In this document: positions 26,406 through 35,474 of the stretch, piece after piece
Numbering within the stretch: the first letter of the stretch is position 1
Layout of the letters: the number at the start of each line of letters is the position of its first letter
DNA from: Microbacteriaceae bacterium VKM Ac-2855
GTDB taxonomy: Bacteria; Actinomycetota; Actinomycetes; Actinomycetales; Microbacteriaceae
DNA: 64,000 nt
Direction: 5' to 3'
NCBI GenBank assembly: GCA_013204985.1
Contig: JABMLG010000002.1
Coordinates: 124,001 to 188,000, forward strand
The notes under the pieces: model-generated
Databases searched by the model: none
What the model saw: the letters and a program-made list of their open reading frames with translations, nothing else
Told to the model about the DNA's origin: nothing
Translations under genes and position numbers: made by a program

Positions 26406-28391
26406 TCAGGAGCGGCGGAGGTGGATCGCGATCGTGTTCATCACCGTCGCGTCGGCCAGGGTCGTCGTGTCGCCGATCTCGCGGCCCTCGGCCACGTCGC
26501 GCAGCAGCCGCCGCATGATCTTGCCCGAGCGGGTCTTAGGCAGCTCGGCCACCAGCAGGATGCGTCGCGGTCGGGCGATCGCGCCGATGTGCTCGGCCAC
26601 GTGCGCCTTGAGGCTCGCCTCGATCTCGGCGGGGTCGGCCGCCGCATCCGCCTGACTCGCCTTGACGATCACGAAGGCGACGACCGCCTGGCCGGTGGTC
26701 TCGTCGCTCGCGCCGACGACGGCCGCCTCGGCGACGATCGGATGCGACACCAGCGCCGATTCGATCTCGGCCGTCGACAGGCGGTGACCGGACACGTTCA
26801 TCACGTCGTCGACGCGGCCCAGGAGCCAGATGTCGCCGTCCTTGTCGCGACGAGCGCCGTCGCCCGCGAAGTAGCGGTCGCCGAATTTCTCCCAGTAGGT
26901 CTCGACGTACCGGTCGGGGTCACCCCAGATGCCGCGCAGCATCGACGGCCACGGCTCCGTGATCACGAGCAGCCCGCCCGCATCCGCTCCGACGGAGCGA
27001 CCCTTCTCGTCGACCACATCGATCGAGATGCCCGGAATCGGTACCTGAGCGGAGCCGGGTTTGAGCGTGGTCACTCCGGGCAGCGCCGAGATCATGATCG
27101 AGCCCGTCTCGGTCTGCCACCAGGTGTCGACGACGGGCGTGGTGCCGCCGCCGATCACGTCGCGGTACCAGACCCACGCCTCAGGGTTGATCGGTTCGCC
27201 GACCGAGCCGAGCAGGCGCAGGCTCGAGAGATCGAACTTCTGCGGGATCTGCCGCCCCAGCTTCATGAACGAGCGGATCGCGGTCGGCGCCGCGTACAGG
27301 ATCGTCACGCCGTACTTCTCGATCAGCTCCCACCAGCGGCCCTGGTGCGGCGTGTCGGGCGTGCCCTCGTACATCACCTGCGTGGCGCCGTTCGCGAGCG
27401 GGCCGTAGACGACGTAGCTGTGGCCGGTGATCCAGCCGACGTCGGCCGTCGACCAGTAGACGTCGGTCTCGGGATTCAGGTCGAAGACGTTCTTGTGCGT
27501 GGAGGCGACGCCCGTCAGATAGCCGCCGCTGGTGTGCAGGATGCCCTTGGGCTTACCGGTCGTGCCGCTCGTGTACAGGATGAACAGCGGCTGCTCGGCC
27601 GGGAACGCCTTCGCGACATGATCGACGTCGACCGCGACGATCTCCTCGTGCCACCAGAGGTCGCGGCCGTCGCGCCACGCGACGTCGTTCTCGCCGCGCC
27701 GCACGACCAGAACGTGCTGCACCGAACTCGGTCCGTTGAGTTCGAGAGCCGCGTCGACCGCGTCCTTCAGCGGGAAGACCTTGCCCTTGCGCCAGCCGCC
27801 GTCGGCCGTGATCACCAGTTTCGCCTCGGCATCGTCGATGCGCGCGCGCAGGCTCTCGGCGCTGAAGCCGCCGAACACCACCGAGTGGATCGCTCCGATG
27901 CGCGCGACGGCGAGCATCGAGATCACGGCCTCGGGGATCATCGGCAGGTAGATCGCCACCCGGTCGCCCTCGCGCACGCCGAGGCTGGCGAGCAGGTTCG
28001 CGGCCCGCTTCACCTCCGAGGTCAGCTCGCCGTAGGTGAGGGTGCGGGTGTCGCCCGGTTCGCCCTCCCAGTGGATCGCGACCCGGTCGCCGTGCCCGGC
28101 GAGCACGTGCCGGTCGAGGCAGTTGTAGGCGACGTTGAGCTCGCCGTCGGCGAACCACTGCGCGAACGGCGGATTGCTCCAGTCGAGGACCTGGGTGAAC
28201 GGCTTGTGCCAGTGCAGCAGCTGACGCGACTGATCGGCCCAGTACCCGAGCCTGTCGGCTCGCGCCCGCTCGTACAACGATGCATCGGCGACGGCGTTCT
28301 CGGTGAAGGCCGCGCTCGGCGGGAAGCGCCGGGTCTCGTGCATCAGGTTGTCGATGTCGGAGCCGGAGGCGTCGTTCGTCTGGATGGTCAT
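26406..28391 (-). CDS. acs: Acetyl-CoA synthetase
   Basis: A 661-residue AMP-forming enzyme activating acetate to acetyl-CoA. The P-loop-like [10 protein letters not shown] is at 274-283, the family regions HSVVFGGFS and [13 protein letters not shown] are present, and K624 in SGKIMRRLL is the lysine that is reversibly acetylated in this family. The length is standard. ATG 28391 follows AAAGGAG by about eleven bases; the frame remains open upstream without similarity. It is transcribed alone, converging on the RidA-like gene and divergent from the 6C RNA. Confidence 0.96.
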   Translation of the reverse strand: MTIQTNDASGSDIDNLMHETRRFPPSAAFTENAVADASLYERARADRLGYWADQSRQLLHWHKPFTQVLDWSNPPFAQWFADGELNVAYNCLDRHVLAGHGDRVAIHWEGEPGDTRTLTYGELTSEVKRAANLLASLGVREGDRVAIYLPMIPEAVISMLAVARIGAIHSVVFGGFSAESLRARIDDAEAKLVITADGGWRKGKVFPLKDAVDAALELNGPSSVQHVLVVRRGENDVAWRDGRDLWWHEEIVAVDVDHVAKAFPAEQPLFILYTSGTTGKPKGILHTSGGYLTGVASTHKNVFDLNPETDVYWSTADVGWITGHSYVVYGPLANGATQVMYEGTPDTPHQGRWWELIEKYGVTILYAAPTAIRSFMKLGRQIPQKFDLSSLRLLGSVGEPINPEAWVWYRDVIGGGTTPVVDTWWQTETGSIMISALPGVTTLKPGSAQVPIPGISIDVVDEKGRSVGADAGGLLVITEPWPSMLRGIWGDPDRYVETYWEKFGDRYFAGDGARRDKDGDIWLLGRVDDVMNVSGHRLSTAEIESALVSHPIVAEAAVVGASDETTGQAVVAFVIVKASQADAAADPAEIEASLKAHVAEHIGAIARPRRILLVAELPKTRSGKIMRRLLRDVAEGREIGDTTTLADATVMNTIAIHLRRS

Positions 28392-28631
28392 GGTGCGATT
28401 CGCTCCTTTGCGAGGTGCCGCAGGCCGGTCGGCGTACGCCGTTCGGGGACTCGTCCAGCGTAGCCGCGTCGTTCGTTGCGAAGCGTTGCGTGTCGCAGGG
28501 TCCAACCGCGCTCGCTCCGGCCCGATCGGCGGTTCCGCGCCGATTCAGCCCCCGCTCGGGACGGCTTCCATGAGTGTCTGCACAGTGAACGGAATACGAA
28601 TATAAGAATTCCGCAAGAACAGCCCAGATGA
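28392..28631. other. Upstream region of acs
   Basis: No gene is seen. It must carry the acs promoter on the minus strand. The only notable AT-rich patch is GAATACGAATATAAG around 28592-28606, on either strand a possible -10 region; no convincing -35 goes with it. Confidence 0.4.
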
Positions 28632-28660
28632 TTTGCGCATCCGCCCGGGACGCGTAATAT
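28632..28660 (+). promoter_or_regulatory. Promoter of the 6C RNA
   Basis: TTTGCG (28632-28637) and TAATAT (28655-28660) are 17 bases apart. The expected start is at about 28667-28668, which gives an RNA of about 100 bases ending at the terminator below, the usual size for this family. Confidence 0.6.
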
Positions 28661-28667
28661 TGCATGC

Positions 28668-28769
28668 AGCCGAATGAAAGTTCGGCGCAGCGGCGCAAGT
28701 GATTCCCCCCAATCCCGCGCCGCCGAGGCGGCACCTGTTCCCCCCAATAGGTGCCGCCCCCTTCTTTTT
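28668..28769 (+). ncRNA. 6C RNA
   Basis: Two consecutive hairpins each present exactly six cytosines in the loop, the defining feature of the actinobacterial 6C RNA. Hairpin 1: GCGGCGC (28690-28696) with GCGCCGC (28717-28723), inner GATT/AATC pairs and CCCCCC at 28705-28710. Hairpin 2: GGCGGCACCT (28727-28736) with AGGTGCCGCC (28749-28758) and CCCCCC at 28740-28745, followed by CTTCTTTTT, which makes it the terminator. The family includes M. tuberculosis B11 (ncRv13660c), which sits near a tad-like cluster as here. C-rich loops are thought to pair with G-rich ribosome binding sites. Confidence 0.88.
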
Positions 28770-28938
28770 AACCGGTCGGCTGGTTGTGCGGCCCAGGATC
28801 CTGCGATCTGCGCGAGCGCGTCTCGCCCGTCGGTGGTCGAGCCCGTTCCCTCCTCCACAGCCCGAGCTGCGGTTCGAGTCGTGCGGATCCGCGCCGATTT
28901 CGCCCAGCGGGCGACTCCCGGATGCGTAGCGTCGGGTC
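28770..28938. other. Gap between 6C RNA and the tad-like cluster
   Basis: No gene or clear signal is seen. It should carry the promoter of the pilus operon, but I find no convincing -35/-10 pair. Confidence 0.3.
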
Positions 28939-29943
28939 ATGAGCGAACCCTTCGTCGTCCAGGTGCCGCCGCGATTGCGTCCCGAGCACGGTGTGCCGCC
29001 GGATGCGCCGCCGCGGCTGGGCTCCGCGGCGCTCGGCGAGCTCGCGCCCTACGCGCAGGATCCGGACGTGACCGATCTCTTCGTCAACGGTGACCGCGGC
29101 CTGTGGGTCGACCGGGGCGAGGGTCCGCGGCGCGAATCGGGGTGGAGCCGTCGCGAAGAGGACGTGCGTGCCCTCGCCGTCGCCCTGATCGCTGCCGGCG
29201 GCCGTCATGTCGACGAGGCGAGTCCGTGTGTGGATGTCCGGCTGCGGCACGGGATCCGGGCGCACGTGGTGCTGCCTCCCGTCGCCACGCAGGGCACTCT
29301 GATCTCAGTGCGGGTGCCGCGGCCCGGCGGCTGGAGCCTCGACGAGTTGCAGGCCGGAGGCGTCTTCGACGACGCCACGGCCGTCGCTCTGCGCCGCGCG
29401 GTGGACGACCGGCGCAACGTGCTGATCTCGGGCGCGGGCGGCACGGGTAAGACCACGCTGCTGGCGGCGCTGCTCGGCTGCGCCCCGCCCGACGAACGTA
29501 TCGTCGCGATCGAGGACGTCGCGGAGCTGCAGCCGGCGCATCCGCACTTCGTCGGCCTCGAGACGCGCCAGGCGAACCTCGAGGGTGCCGGAGCGGTGGG
29601 CCTGGAACGACTGCTGCGGGAGGCATTGCGGATGCGGCCGGACCGGCTCGTGCTCGGGGAGTGCCGCGGGGCGGAGCTGCGTGAGCTGTTGTCGGCGCTG
29701 AACACCGGGCATGACGGGGGAGCCGGCACCGTGCACGCGAACTCCCTCGCCGATGTCCCGGCGCGACTCGAGTCGCTCGGCGCCCTCGCCGGCATGAGTG
29801 CCGAGGCTGTAGCGCGCCAGGCGGTGAGCGCGATCGACCTCGTTGTACATCTCCAGCGCGTGGGAGGGCGTCGGCGCGTCGTCGCCGTCGGCGGCTTCCG
29901 CATCGGGGCGGATGGACGACTCGCGATCGGGACGGCGTCATGA
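28939..29943 (+). CDS. CpaF/TadA-like secretion ATPase
   Basis: A 334-residue type II/IV secretion-family ATPase that would power assembly of the pilin encoded three genes on. Walker A is GAGGTGKTT (165-173); the Asp box region VAIEDVAEL follows, then LRMRPDRLVLGECRGAEL (the Walker B-like segment) and GHDGGAGTVHANS with the conserved His. It is shorter than typical TadA because the N-terminal region is small. Its stop overlaps the next start as ATGA, and the cluster order matches the Rv3659c-Rv3654c region of mycobacteria. Confidence 0.88.
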   Translation: MSEPFVVQVPPRLRPEHGVPPDAPPRLGSAALGELAPYAQDPDVTDLFVNGDRGLWVDRGEGPRRESGWSRREEDVRALAVALIAAGGRHVDEASPCVDVRLRHGIRAHVVLPPVATQGTLISVRVPRPGGWSLDELQAGGVFDDATAVALRRAVDDRRNVLISGAGGTGKTTLLAALLGCAPPDERIVAIEDVAELQPAHPHFVGLETRQANLEGAGAVGLERLLREALRMRPDRLVLGECRGAELRELLSALNTGHDGGAGTVHANSLADVPARLESLGALAGMSAEAVARQAVSAIDLVVHLQRVGGRRRVVAVGGFRIGADGRLAIGTAS

Positions 29944-30935
29944 GTCGCGCGGATGCGGATCCCGAGATCGAGGTCGTGGCCGCCGTCGCTCAGCGTCTCG
30001 CCGTGCTGCTCTCATCCGGTGTCGCTCCCGCGTCGGCGCTCAGCGACCTCGCTGAGTTGCGCCCGGTCGCTCCGCGGGGGCGAGCGGCCTCTCTCGCCGC
30101 CCGGCGACGCCGGATGCTCCGCTCGGTGGCCGTGGCCGCCGCCCGCGGCGAGGACGTTCCGCGAGCGATCGTGTCGGGGGCGCGCGAGGTGACGCGAGGT
30201 CGTGATGCCGACGCCGCACGGGCCTGGGCGGCGCTCGCCGCCGCTTGGCGCGTCGCGAGCGAGACGGGCGCGCCCGTCGCCGCCGGCCTGCACGGACTCG
30301 CGGAAGCGATGCGCGAGCTGGGCCAGGCGCGCCGCGACGTCGAGGTGGCGCTCGCCGGCCCGCGCTCGGCCGGTAACGTCGTCTCGCTGCTCCCGGTGGT
30401 CGCGCTGCTGTTCGGGGCGCTGCTCGGATTCGACTCGTTCGGGATCCTCTTCGGTACGGTTCCGGGACTGATCTGTCTTGTGCTCGGTTCGGGTCTCGCG
30501 ATCACGGCACGGCTGTGGACGCGCGCTCTGGTGCGTCGGGCGACTCCGGTGGACCCGGCGCCGGGTCTGGCGCTCGAGCTGCTGGCCGTTGCACTGGGCG
30601 GCGGTGTCTCGGTGGCGCGTGCCCGCGGTTGCGTCGACGAGTCGTTGGACGCGTGCGGCCTGCCGACGGCCGATGCCGACGGAGCCGACGAGATCCTCGC
30701 GCTGTCGAGCCGTGCCGGGGTGCCGGCGGCCCGGCTCCTGGTGAGCGAGGCGGCGCTCGCGCGGCGTCGAGCGCGCAGCGCTGGTCAGCGCGCGGCGGCC
30801 TCGCTGTCGGTGACTCTGATGCTGCCCCTGGGGGTCTGCGTCCTGCCCGCTTTTATGCTCCTGGGCGTCGCTCCGATGGTGATCGCGGTGCTCTCCTCGA
30901 CACTCGGCGCGACCGGGGGCGTTGTGCTCGGGTGA
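29940..30935 (+). CDS. TadB/TadC-like pilus assembly membrane protein
   Basis: A 331-residue inner-membrane protein with a T2SF-like arrangement. A soluble N-terminal half rich in Ala/Arg (cytoplasmic) leads to two hydrophobic helices (about 140-190), a loop with GLALELLAVALGGGVSVARA, and a final hydrophobic pair (about 280-331). Many actinobacteria have two genes here (TadB and TadC); this single protein appears to combine or replace them. It is coupled to the ATPase by ATGA. A 165-base gap without visible signals separates it from the pilin gene. Confidence 0.75.
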   Translation: MSRADADPEIEVVAAVAQRLAVLLSSGVAPASALSDLAELRPVAPRGRAASLAARRRRMLRSVAVAAARGEDVPRAIVSGAREVTRGRDADAARAWAALAAAWRVASETGAPVAAGLHGLAEAMRELGQARRDVEVALAGPRSAGNVVSLLPVVALLFGALLGFDSFGILFGTVPGLICLVLGSGLAITARLWTRALVRRATPVDPAPGLALELLAVALGGGVSVARARGCVDESLDACGLPTADADGADEILALSSRAGVPAARLLVSEAALARRRARSAGQRAAASLSVTLMLPLGVCVLPAFMLLGVAPMVIAVLSSTLGATGGVVLG

Positions 30936-31100
30936 GTGCATGGGCGGGTCGACTCCTCCACAGCGTCGGATCCGGTGCGTACTTCCCCGGATCGGCTGCT
31001 GCGGCGGGGGTGCCGCGCCCGGGTGGCGCAGGCTGGAGGAGTCGGGGGCGACAACGCAGGATCGGCCGTTCGGGTCGATCCATCGAGAAGAGGTACACAC

Positions 31101-31310
31101 ATGACGAACACGTTCACCCACCCCGACACCCGTCTCGCCGCGATCCGCTCGCGCCTCAGCGACGACACCGGCTCGGCGACGGCCGAGTACGCGATCGCGA
31201 CGATGGCGGCGGTCGGCTTCGCCGGCCTGCTCGTGGTGATCCTCAAGGGTGACGAGGTGAAGGGGATCCTCACGGATCTCGTCACCCGCGCACTCACCTA
31301 CAACGGATGA
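31101..31310 (+). CDS. DUF4244 Flp-like pilin
   Basis: A 69-residue protein resembling actinobacterial Flp pilins. A charged 29-residue leader ending in DDTG precedes SATAEYAIATMAAVGFAGLL, with a Glu four residues into the processed region, the hallmark of type IV-like pilins cut by a prepilin peptidase. One membrane helix follows. GAAGAGGT lies nine bases before the ATG. No prepilin peptidase gene is in the window, so processing must use one encoded elsewhere. The ATGA junction couples it to the TadE-like gene. Confidence 0.85.
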   Translation: MTNTFTHPDTRLAAIRSRLSDDTGSATAEYAIATMAAVGFAGLLVVILKGDEVKGILTDLVTRALTYNG

Positions 31311-31669
31311 GCGCCTCGCACGGTCTCCGTATCTCCGCCGCCGTCCGTGCCGAGCGCGGTTCGGCGGCGGCGGAGTTCGCGGTCGTGCTCCCCGCAGTGC
31401 TGGTGATCCTCGCCCTGTGCGTCGGTGCGATCGCCTCGACCGCCCAATACACCCGGCTCGTCGACGCCGCAGCGGATGCGGCCCGCTCGCTCGGTCGGGG
31501 AGACGCAGACGTTGTGAGCGCGGTGGCCCGCGTCGATCCCGGCGCGAGTGTCGTTACCGGAACCGACGACGGACTCGTGTGCGTCGATGTCGGCGCCGTG
31601 ATCCACCCGCTGCCCACGGTCGGTGTGCCGATCACGGTGCATTCCTGCGCACTCGGCGAGGGCGGATGA
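31307..31669 (+). CDS. TadE-like pseudopilin
   Basis: A 120-residue protein with the TadE pattern: a short N-terminus, ERGSAAAEFAVVLPAVLVIL (a Gly-cleavage-like site, Glu and then a hydrophobic helix), then an extracytoplasmic domain with two cysteines (about C91 and C114). It would be a minor pilin of the Flp-like fibre. Coupled on both sides by ATGA overlaps. Confidence 0.85.
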   Translation: MSASHGLRISAAVRAERGSAAAEFAVVLPAVLVILALCVGAIASTAQYTRLVDAAADAARSLGRGDADVVSAVARVDPGASVVTGTDDGLVCVDVGAVIHPLPTVGVPITVHSCALGEGG

Positions 31670-32004
31670 GCGGCGAGCGCGGGTCCGCCGGCACCGCCGT
31701 GATCGGAGTCGTTGCCGCGATCCTGCTGCTGAGCGCGGCGTGGCTCGGGGTGAGTGGCCTGTTCGCGGTGCATCAGCACGTCAGCGCTGTCGCCGACGCG
31801 GCGGCTCTCGGGGCGGCGGATGCGGCCTCCGGCTTCGCGCCGGGCGAACCGTGCGCGCGAGCCGCCCGGATCGCTGAGGCCATGCGGGCCAGCATCACCG
31901 CATGCACGCTCGACGGACCGGAGGCGAGGGTCAGCGCAGCCGCATCGTTCCTCGGCCTGTCGGTGAGCGAGTCCGCTCGCGCGGGCCCGCCGCCTCCGAA
32001 ATGA
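31666..32004 (+). CDS. Rv3654c-like TadE/TadG-related protein
   Basis: A 112-residue protein: ERGSAGTAVIGVVAAILLLS gives a single N-terminal helix, and the remaining 75 residues (with two cysteines, about C61 and C79) are outside. This is the last gene of the cluster, as in mycobacteria where the equivalent is Rv3654c. The stop codon lies inside a hairpin shared with the convergent gene. Function within the pilus is not established. Confidence 0.75.
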   Translation: MSGERGSAGTAVIGVVAAILLLSAAWLGVSGLFAVHQHVSAVADAAALGAADAASGFAPGEPCARAARIAEAMRASITACTLDGPEARVSAAASFLGLSVSESARAGPPPPK

Positions 32005-32013
32005 GAGGAGGCG
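31991..32013. terminator. Hairpin between convergent genes
   Basis: CGCCTCC (31991-31997) pairs with GGAGGCG (32007-32013) around a 9-base loop containing the preceding gene's stop codon. There is no T-run, so termination may need Rho or may be weak. Confidence 0.4.
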
Positions 32014-32021
32014 TCAGCCGA

Positions 32022-32285
32022 TCAGCCCGCGACGACCTGCTGGTAGCGGTACTCGACCGCGGTGGGTCGGCTGCCCGCGCCCTCCTCATGCTCCATACCG
32101 CCGGTGCGCAGATAGACGTAGTGCTTGCTGCCGACGGGGGCGGCCAGCTCGAGGCGCGCCTGCGGGTCGCCCGAGTCGAGGAAGGAGGTGCGGATGGTCT
32201 TGCCTTCGAGCGGGCCGTCGATGAGTTTCGCCGTGTAAGAGGAGTCGGTCGAGGGGGCGGTTGAGGAGGTGTGCGTCGTTGCCAT
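32022..32285 (-). CDS. Hypothetical protein, actinobacterial type
   Basis: An 87-residue soluble protein. The N-terminus is Ser/Thr-rich, followed by a possible small beta domain (YTAKLIDGPLEGKTIRTSFL, RLELAAPVGSKHYVYLR, then VEYRYQQVVAG). I do not recognise a characterised family. The ATG at 32285 has AGGAG about ten bases upstream; an ATG at 32294 is too close to that site. Coding is supported by regular third-position GC and the ribosome binding site. Confidence 0.6.
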   Translation of the reverse strand: MATTHTSSTAPSTDSSYTAKLIDGPLEGKTIRTSFLDSGDPQARLELAAPVGSKHYVYLRTGGMEHEEGAGSRPTAVEYRYQQVVAG

Positions 32286-32561
32286 GAACGCCATTCTCCT
32301 CACCTCGGCCGCGTGAGCAATGGGCTGTCATGAAGCGCTCAGGCTCGTCCGAGACCCGTCCGATCCGCAACTGCGTGACGCCTGCCGATGAGTCCCTGTG
32401 CGGCGCATCCGTGACGTTCGTGTGTATGGTGTGCCTGTCGGTCCGCCGAGCACTGATGCCGTCGCAGCTGCTGTCCGCTCGTGAACGCAGCCGTCGATTC
32501 CGCACCGCTACGGCCGCTCGGAGGCGCTGACGCCCCAGAAGTAGACATATATAGGAGAACT

Positions 32562-35474
32562 GTGCCTGGCACGAAGAAGCTCGTGATCGTCGAGTCGCCC
32601 GCGAAGGCGAAGACGATCGCCCAGTACCTGGGCGAAGGCTACGAGGTGCTCGCCTCGGTGGGCCACATCCGCGACCTCATCGAGCCCAAGAACCTGCCGC
32701 CCGAACTCAAGACCGGTGGCCTCGGCAAGTTCTCCGTCGACGTCGACAACGGCTTCGAGCCGTACTACGTGGTGTCCGACCAGAAGAAGAAGACCGTCGC
32801 CGACCTCAAGCGCGCGCTGAAGGGCGCCGACGAGCTCTACCTCGCAACAGATGAAGACCGCGAGGGCGAAGCCATCGCGTGGCACCTGCTGCAGGAGCTC
32901 AAGCCGAAGGTGCCCGTGCACCGGATGGTCTTCCACGAGATCACGAAGGACGCGATCCAGAAGGCGCGCGACAACACGCGCGAGATCGACACCGCACTCG
33001 TCGACGCGCAAGAGACCCGGCGGATCCTCGACCGCCTCTACGGCTACGAGATCTCGCCGGTGCTCTGGCGGAAGGTCGGCCCCGGCCTCTCGGCCGGACG
33101 GGTGCAGTCGGCCGCGACGCGACTCGTCGTCGACCGCGAGCGCGAGCGTCTCGCCTTCGTCTCGGCGAGCTACTGGGACCTCGCGACGGTGCTCGCACCC
33201 CTCGACGATGAGACGGCGACGTTCGACGCCCGCCTCGCCCGCCTCGCCGGCAAGCGCATCGGCAGCGGCCGCGACTTCGACGACAAGGGCCGGCTCAAGG
33301 GCGACGTCACCGTGCTCACGGAGGAGTCGGCGACCGCGCTGGTGGATGCGCTGAAGGACTCGGCGACGACGGTTACCGTGAGCGGCATCGAATCGAAGCC
33401 CTACTCGCGCCGCCCGGCCGCTCCGTTCACCACCTCGACTCTGCAGCAGGAGGCGGCGCGCAAGCTGCGCTTCTCGGCGCGCCAGACGATGAGCGTCGCG
33501 CAGTCGCTCTACGAGAACGGCTACATCACCTATATGCGAACCGACTCCCCGTCGCTCTCGCAGCAGGCGATCAACGCGGCCCGTTCGCAGGCCGCGTCGC
33601 TCTACGGCGCCGAGACGGTGCCCGACAAGCCGCGCGTCTACGCCGGCAAGAACAAGAACGCTCAGGAGGCGCACGAGGCGATCCGCCCCGCCGGCGAGAC
33701 CTTCCGCACGCCCGACCAGCTCGCGGGAACGCTGCGCGGCAACGACCACCGCCTGTACGACCTGATCTGGAAGCGCACCGTCGCTTCGCAGATGGCCGAC
33801 GCGAAGGGTTCGACCGCGACGGTCTCGATCGAGGCCGCACCCCAGGGCGATCGCGCCCGGCTGGCCGAGTTCACCGCATCCGGCACCGTGATCACCTTCC
33901 GCGGCTTCCTGCTGGCCTACGAAGAGGGTCGCGACGAAGACCGCCATGGCAGCCGCGACCAGGCCGAGGCGAAGCTCCCGAACCTCTCGCAGGGTCAGGC
34001 GCTCGCGATCGCCGAGATCGAGCCCAAGGGTCACGAGACCAGCCCCCCGCCGCGTTACACCGAAGCGAGCCTGGTCAAGACGCTGGAAGAGCTGGGGATC
34101 GGGCGACCCTCCACGTACGCCTCGATCATCACGACGATCGTCGACCGCGGCTACGTGACTCCGCGCGGCACCGCGCTGGTGCCGAACTGGATCGCGTTCT
34201 CGGTAGTGCGTCTGCTCGAGGACTTCTTCTCCGACCTCGTCGAGTACGACTTCACGGCCGAGATGGAGGGCGACCTCGACAAGATCGCCGATGGCGAGAC
34301 GGACCGGGTCGACTGGCTCACCAAGTTCTACTTCGGCGGCGGGGCTCAGCCGGGCCTGCGGAACGTCGTCGACAACCTCGGCGAGATCGACGCGCGCAGC
34401 ATCAACTCCATCCGCATCGATGACGACGTCACCCTGCGCATCGGCAAGTACGGCCCCTACCTCGAGGTGATCGAGGGCGCCGCCGACGGCGTCGAGGGCA
34501 CCCCGCGAAGGATCAACCTGCCGCAGGACCTCGCTCCCGATGAGCTGACGCCCGCGAAGGCGCACGAACTGGTCGACGCTCCGGTGCAGACCGATCGTGT
34601 GCTGGGCAGCAACCCCGAGACGGGCAAGCTCGTGCTGGCCAAGGACGGCCGCTTCGGCCCCTACGTGACCGAGGCCGACCCCGAGCCGGACCCGGTCGCC
34701 GATATCGCCACCGGCGAGGTCGTCGAGGCGCCCAAGAAGGCTCCCGCCAAGCGCGGCGCCAAGGCGGCCGCAGCCGAGAAGCCGCGCACCGCCTCGCTGT
34801 TCAAGTCGATGGACCTCGCCTCGCTCGACCTCACCACGGCACTCAAGCTGCTCGACCTTCCTCGCACCATCGGGGAGGACCCGGAGTCGGGCGAGCCGAT
34901 CCTCGCGGCGAACGGACGCTACGGCCCCTACATCAAGAAGGGGACGGACACGCGCTCGCTGACGGGCGAGGACCAGATCTTCGAGATCGACCTGCCCGGC
35001 GCCCTGGCGCTGCTCGCCGAGCCGAAGTACGGAGCCCGCAAGGCTTCCAGCGCCCTCAAGGAATTCGACGCCGATCCGGTGAGCGGCAAGCCCATCCGGA
35101 TCCGCGACGGCCGCTTCGGCGCGTACGTGACCGACGGCGAGACCAACGTCACCATCCCTAAGACCGAGTCGATCGACGAGATCGACTTCGAGCGGGCCGT
35201 GCAGATGCTCGCCGACAAGCGCGCCAAGGGGCCGGTCAAGAAGGCTCCGGCGAAGCGTGCTCCCGCTAAGAAGGCGGCACCTGCTAAGGCCACGGCCGCC
35301 AAGACGACGGCCACCAAGACCAAGACGACGGCGACCAAGACGACGGCCGCCAAGACGACGGCCACCAAGGCGACCGCCACCAAGAGCACGGCGACGAGGG
35401 CGACCGCCGCCAAGGCGCCGGTTACGAAGGCTCCCGCGAAGACGACGACGGCGAAGTCGACCGCGACGCCGTGA
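32562..35474 (+). CDS. topA: DNA topoisomerase I
   Basis: A 970-residue type IA topoisomerase relaxing negative supercoils. The Toprim domain begins KLVIVESPAKAKTIAQYLG and has the acidic TDEDREGEAI (96-105); the active-site tyrosine is Y324 in YITYMRTDS. The C-terminal half has repeated topo_C-like units with FGPYV/YGPYI strands instead of zinc fingers, as in other actinobacteria. The last 80 residues are a Lys/Ala/Thr-rich basic tail. GTG 32562 follows AGGAG by four bases. Its stop overlaps the tmk start (GTGA). Confidence 0.97.
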   Translation: MPGTKKLVIVESPAKAKTIAQYLGEGYEVLASVGHIRDLIEPKNLPPELKTGGLGKFSVDVDNGFEPYYVVSDQKKKTVADLKRALKGADELYLATDEDREGEAIAWHLLQELKPKVPVHRMVFHEITKDAIQKARDNTREIDTALVDAQETRRILDRLYGYEISPVLWRKVGPGLSAGRVQSAATRLVVDRERERLAFVSASYWDLATVLAPLDDETATFDARLARLAGKRIGSGRDFDDKGRLKGDVTVLTEESATALVDALKDSATTVTVSGIESKPYSRRPAAPFTTSTLQQEAARKLRFSARQTMSVAQSLYENGYITYMRTDSPSLSQQAINAARSQAASLYGAETVPDKPRVYAGKNKNAQEAHEAIRPAGETFRTPDQLAGTLRGNDHRLYDLIWKRTVASQMADAKGSTATVSIEAAPQGDRARLAEFTASGTVITFRGFLLAYEEGRDEDRHGSRDQAEAKLPNLSQGQALAIAEIEPKGHETSPPPRYTEASLVKTLEELGIGRPSTYASIITTIVDRGYVTPRGTALVPNWIAFSVVRLLEDFFSDLVEYDFTAEMEGDLDKIADGETDRVDWLTKFYFGGGAQPGLRNVVDNLGEIDARSINSIRIDDDVTLRIGKYGPYLEVIEGAADGVEGTPRRINLPQDLAPDELTPAKAHELVDAPVQTDRVLGSNPETGKLVLAKDGRFGPYVTEADPEPDPVADIATGEVVEAPKKAPAKRGAKAAAAEKPRTASLFKSMDLASLDLTTALKLLDLPRTIGEDPESGEPILAANGRYGPYIKKGTDTRSLTGEDQIFEIDLPGALALLAEPKYGARKASSALKEFDADPVSGKPIRIRDGRFGAYVTDGETNVTIPKTESIDEIDFERAVQMLADKRAKGPVKKAPAKRAPAKKAAPAKATAAKTTATKTKTTATKTTAAKTTATKATATKSTATRATAAKAPVTKAPAKTTTAKSTATP

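Noticed and set aside
35270-35470. Repetitive DNA at the end of topA
   Set aside because: The repeats are codons for a Lys/Ala/Thr-rich tail (AAG, ACG, GCC), common in actinobacterial TopA; not an independent repeat element.
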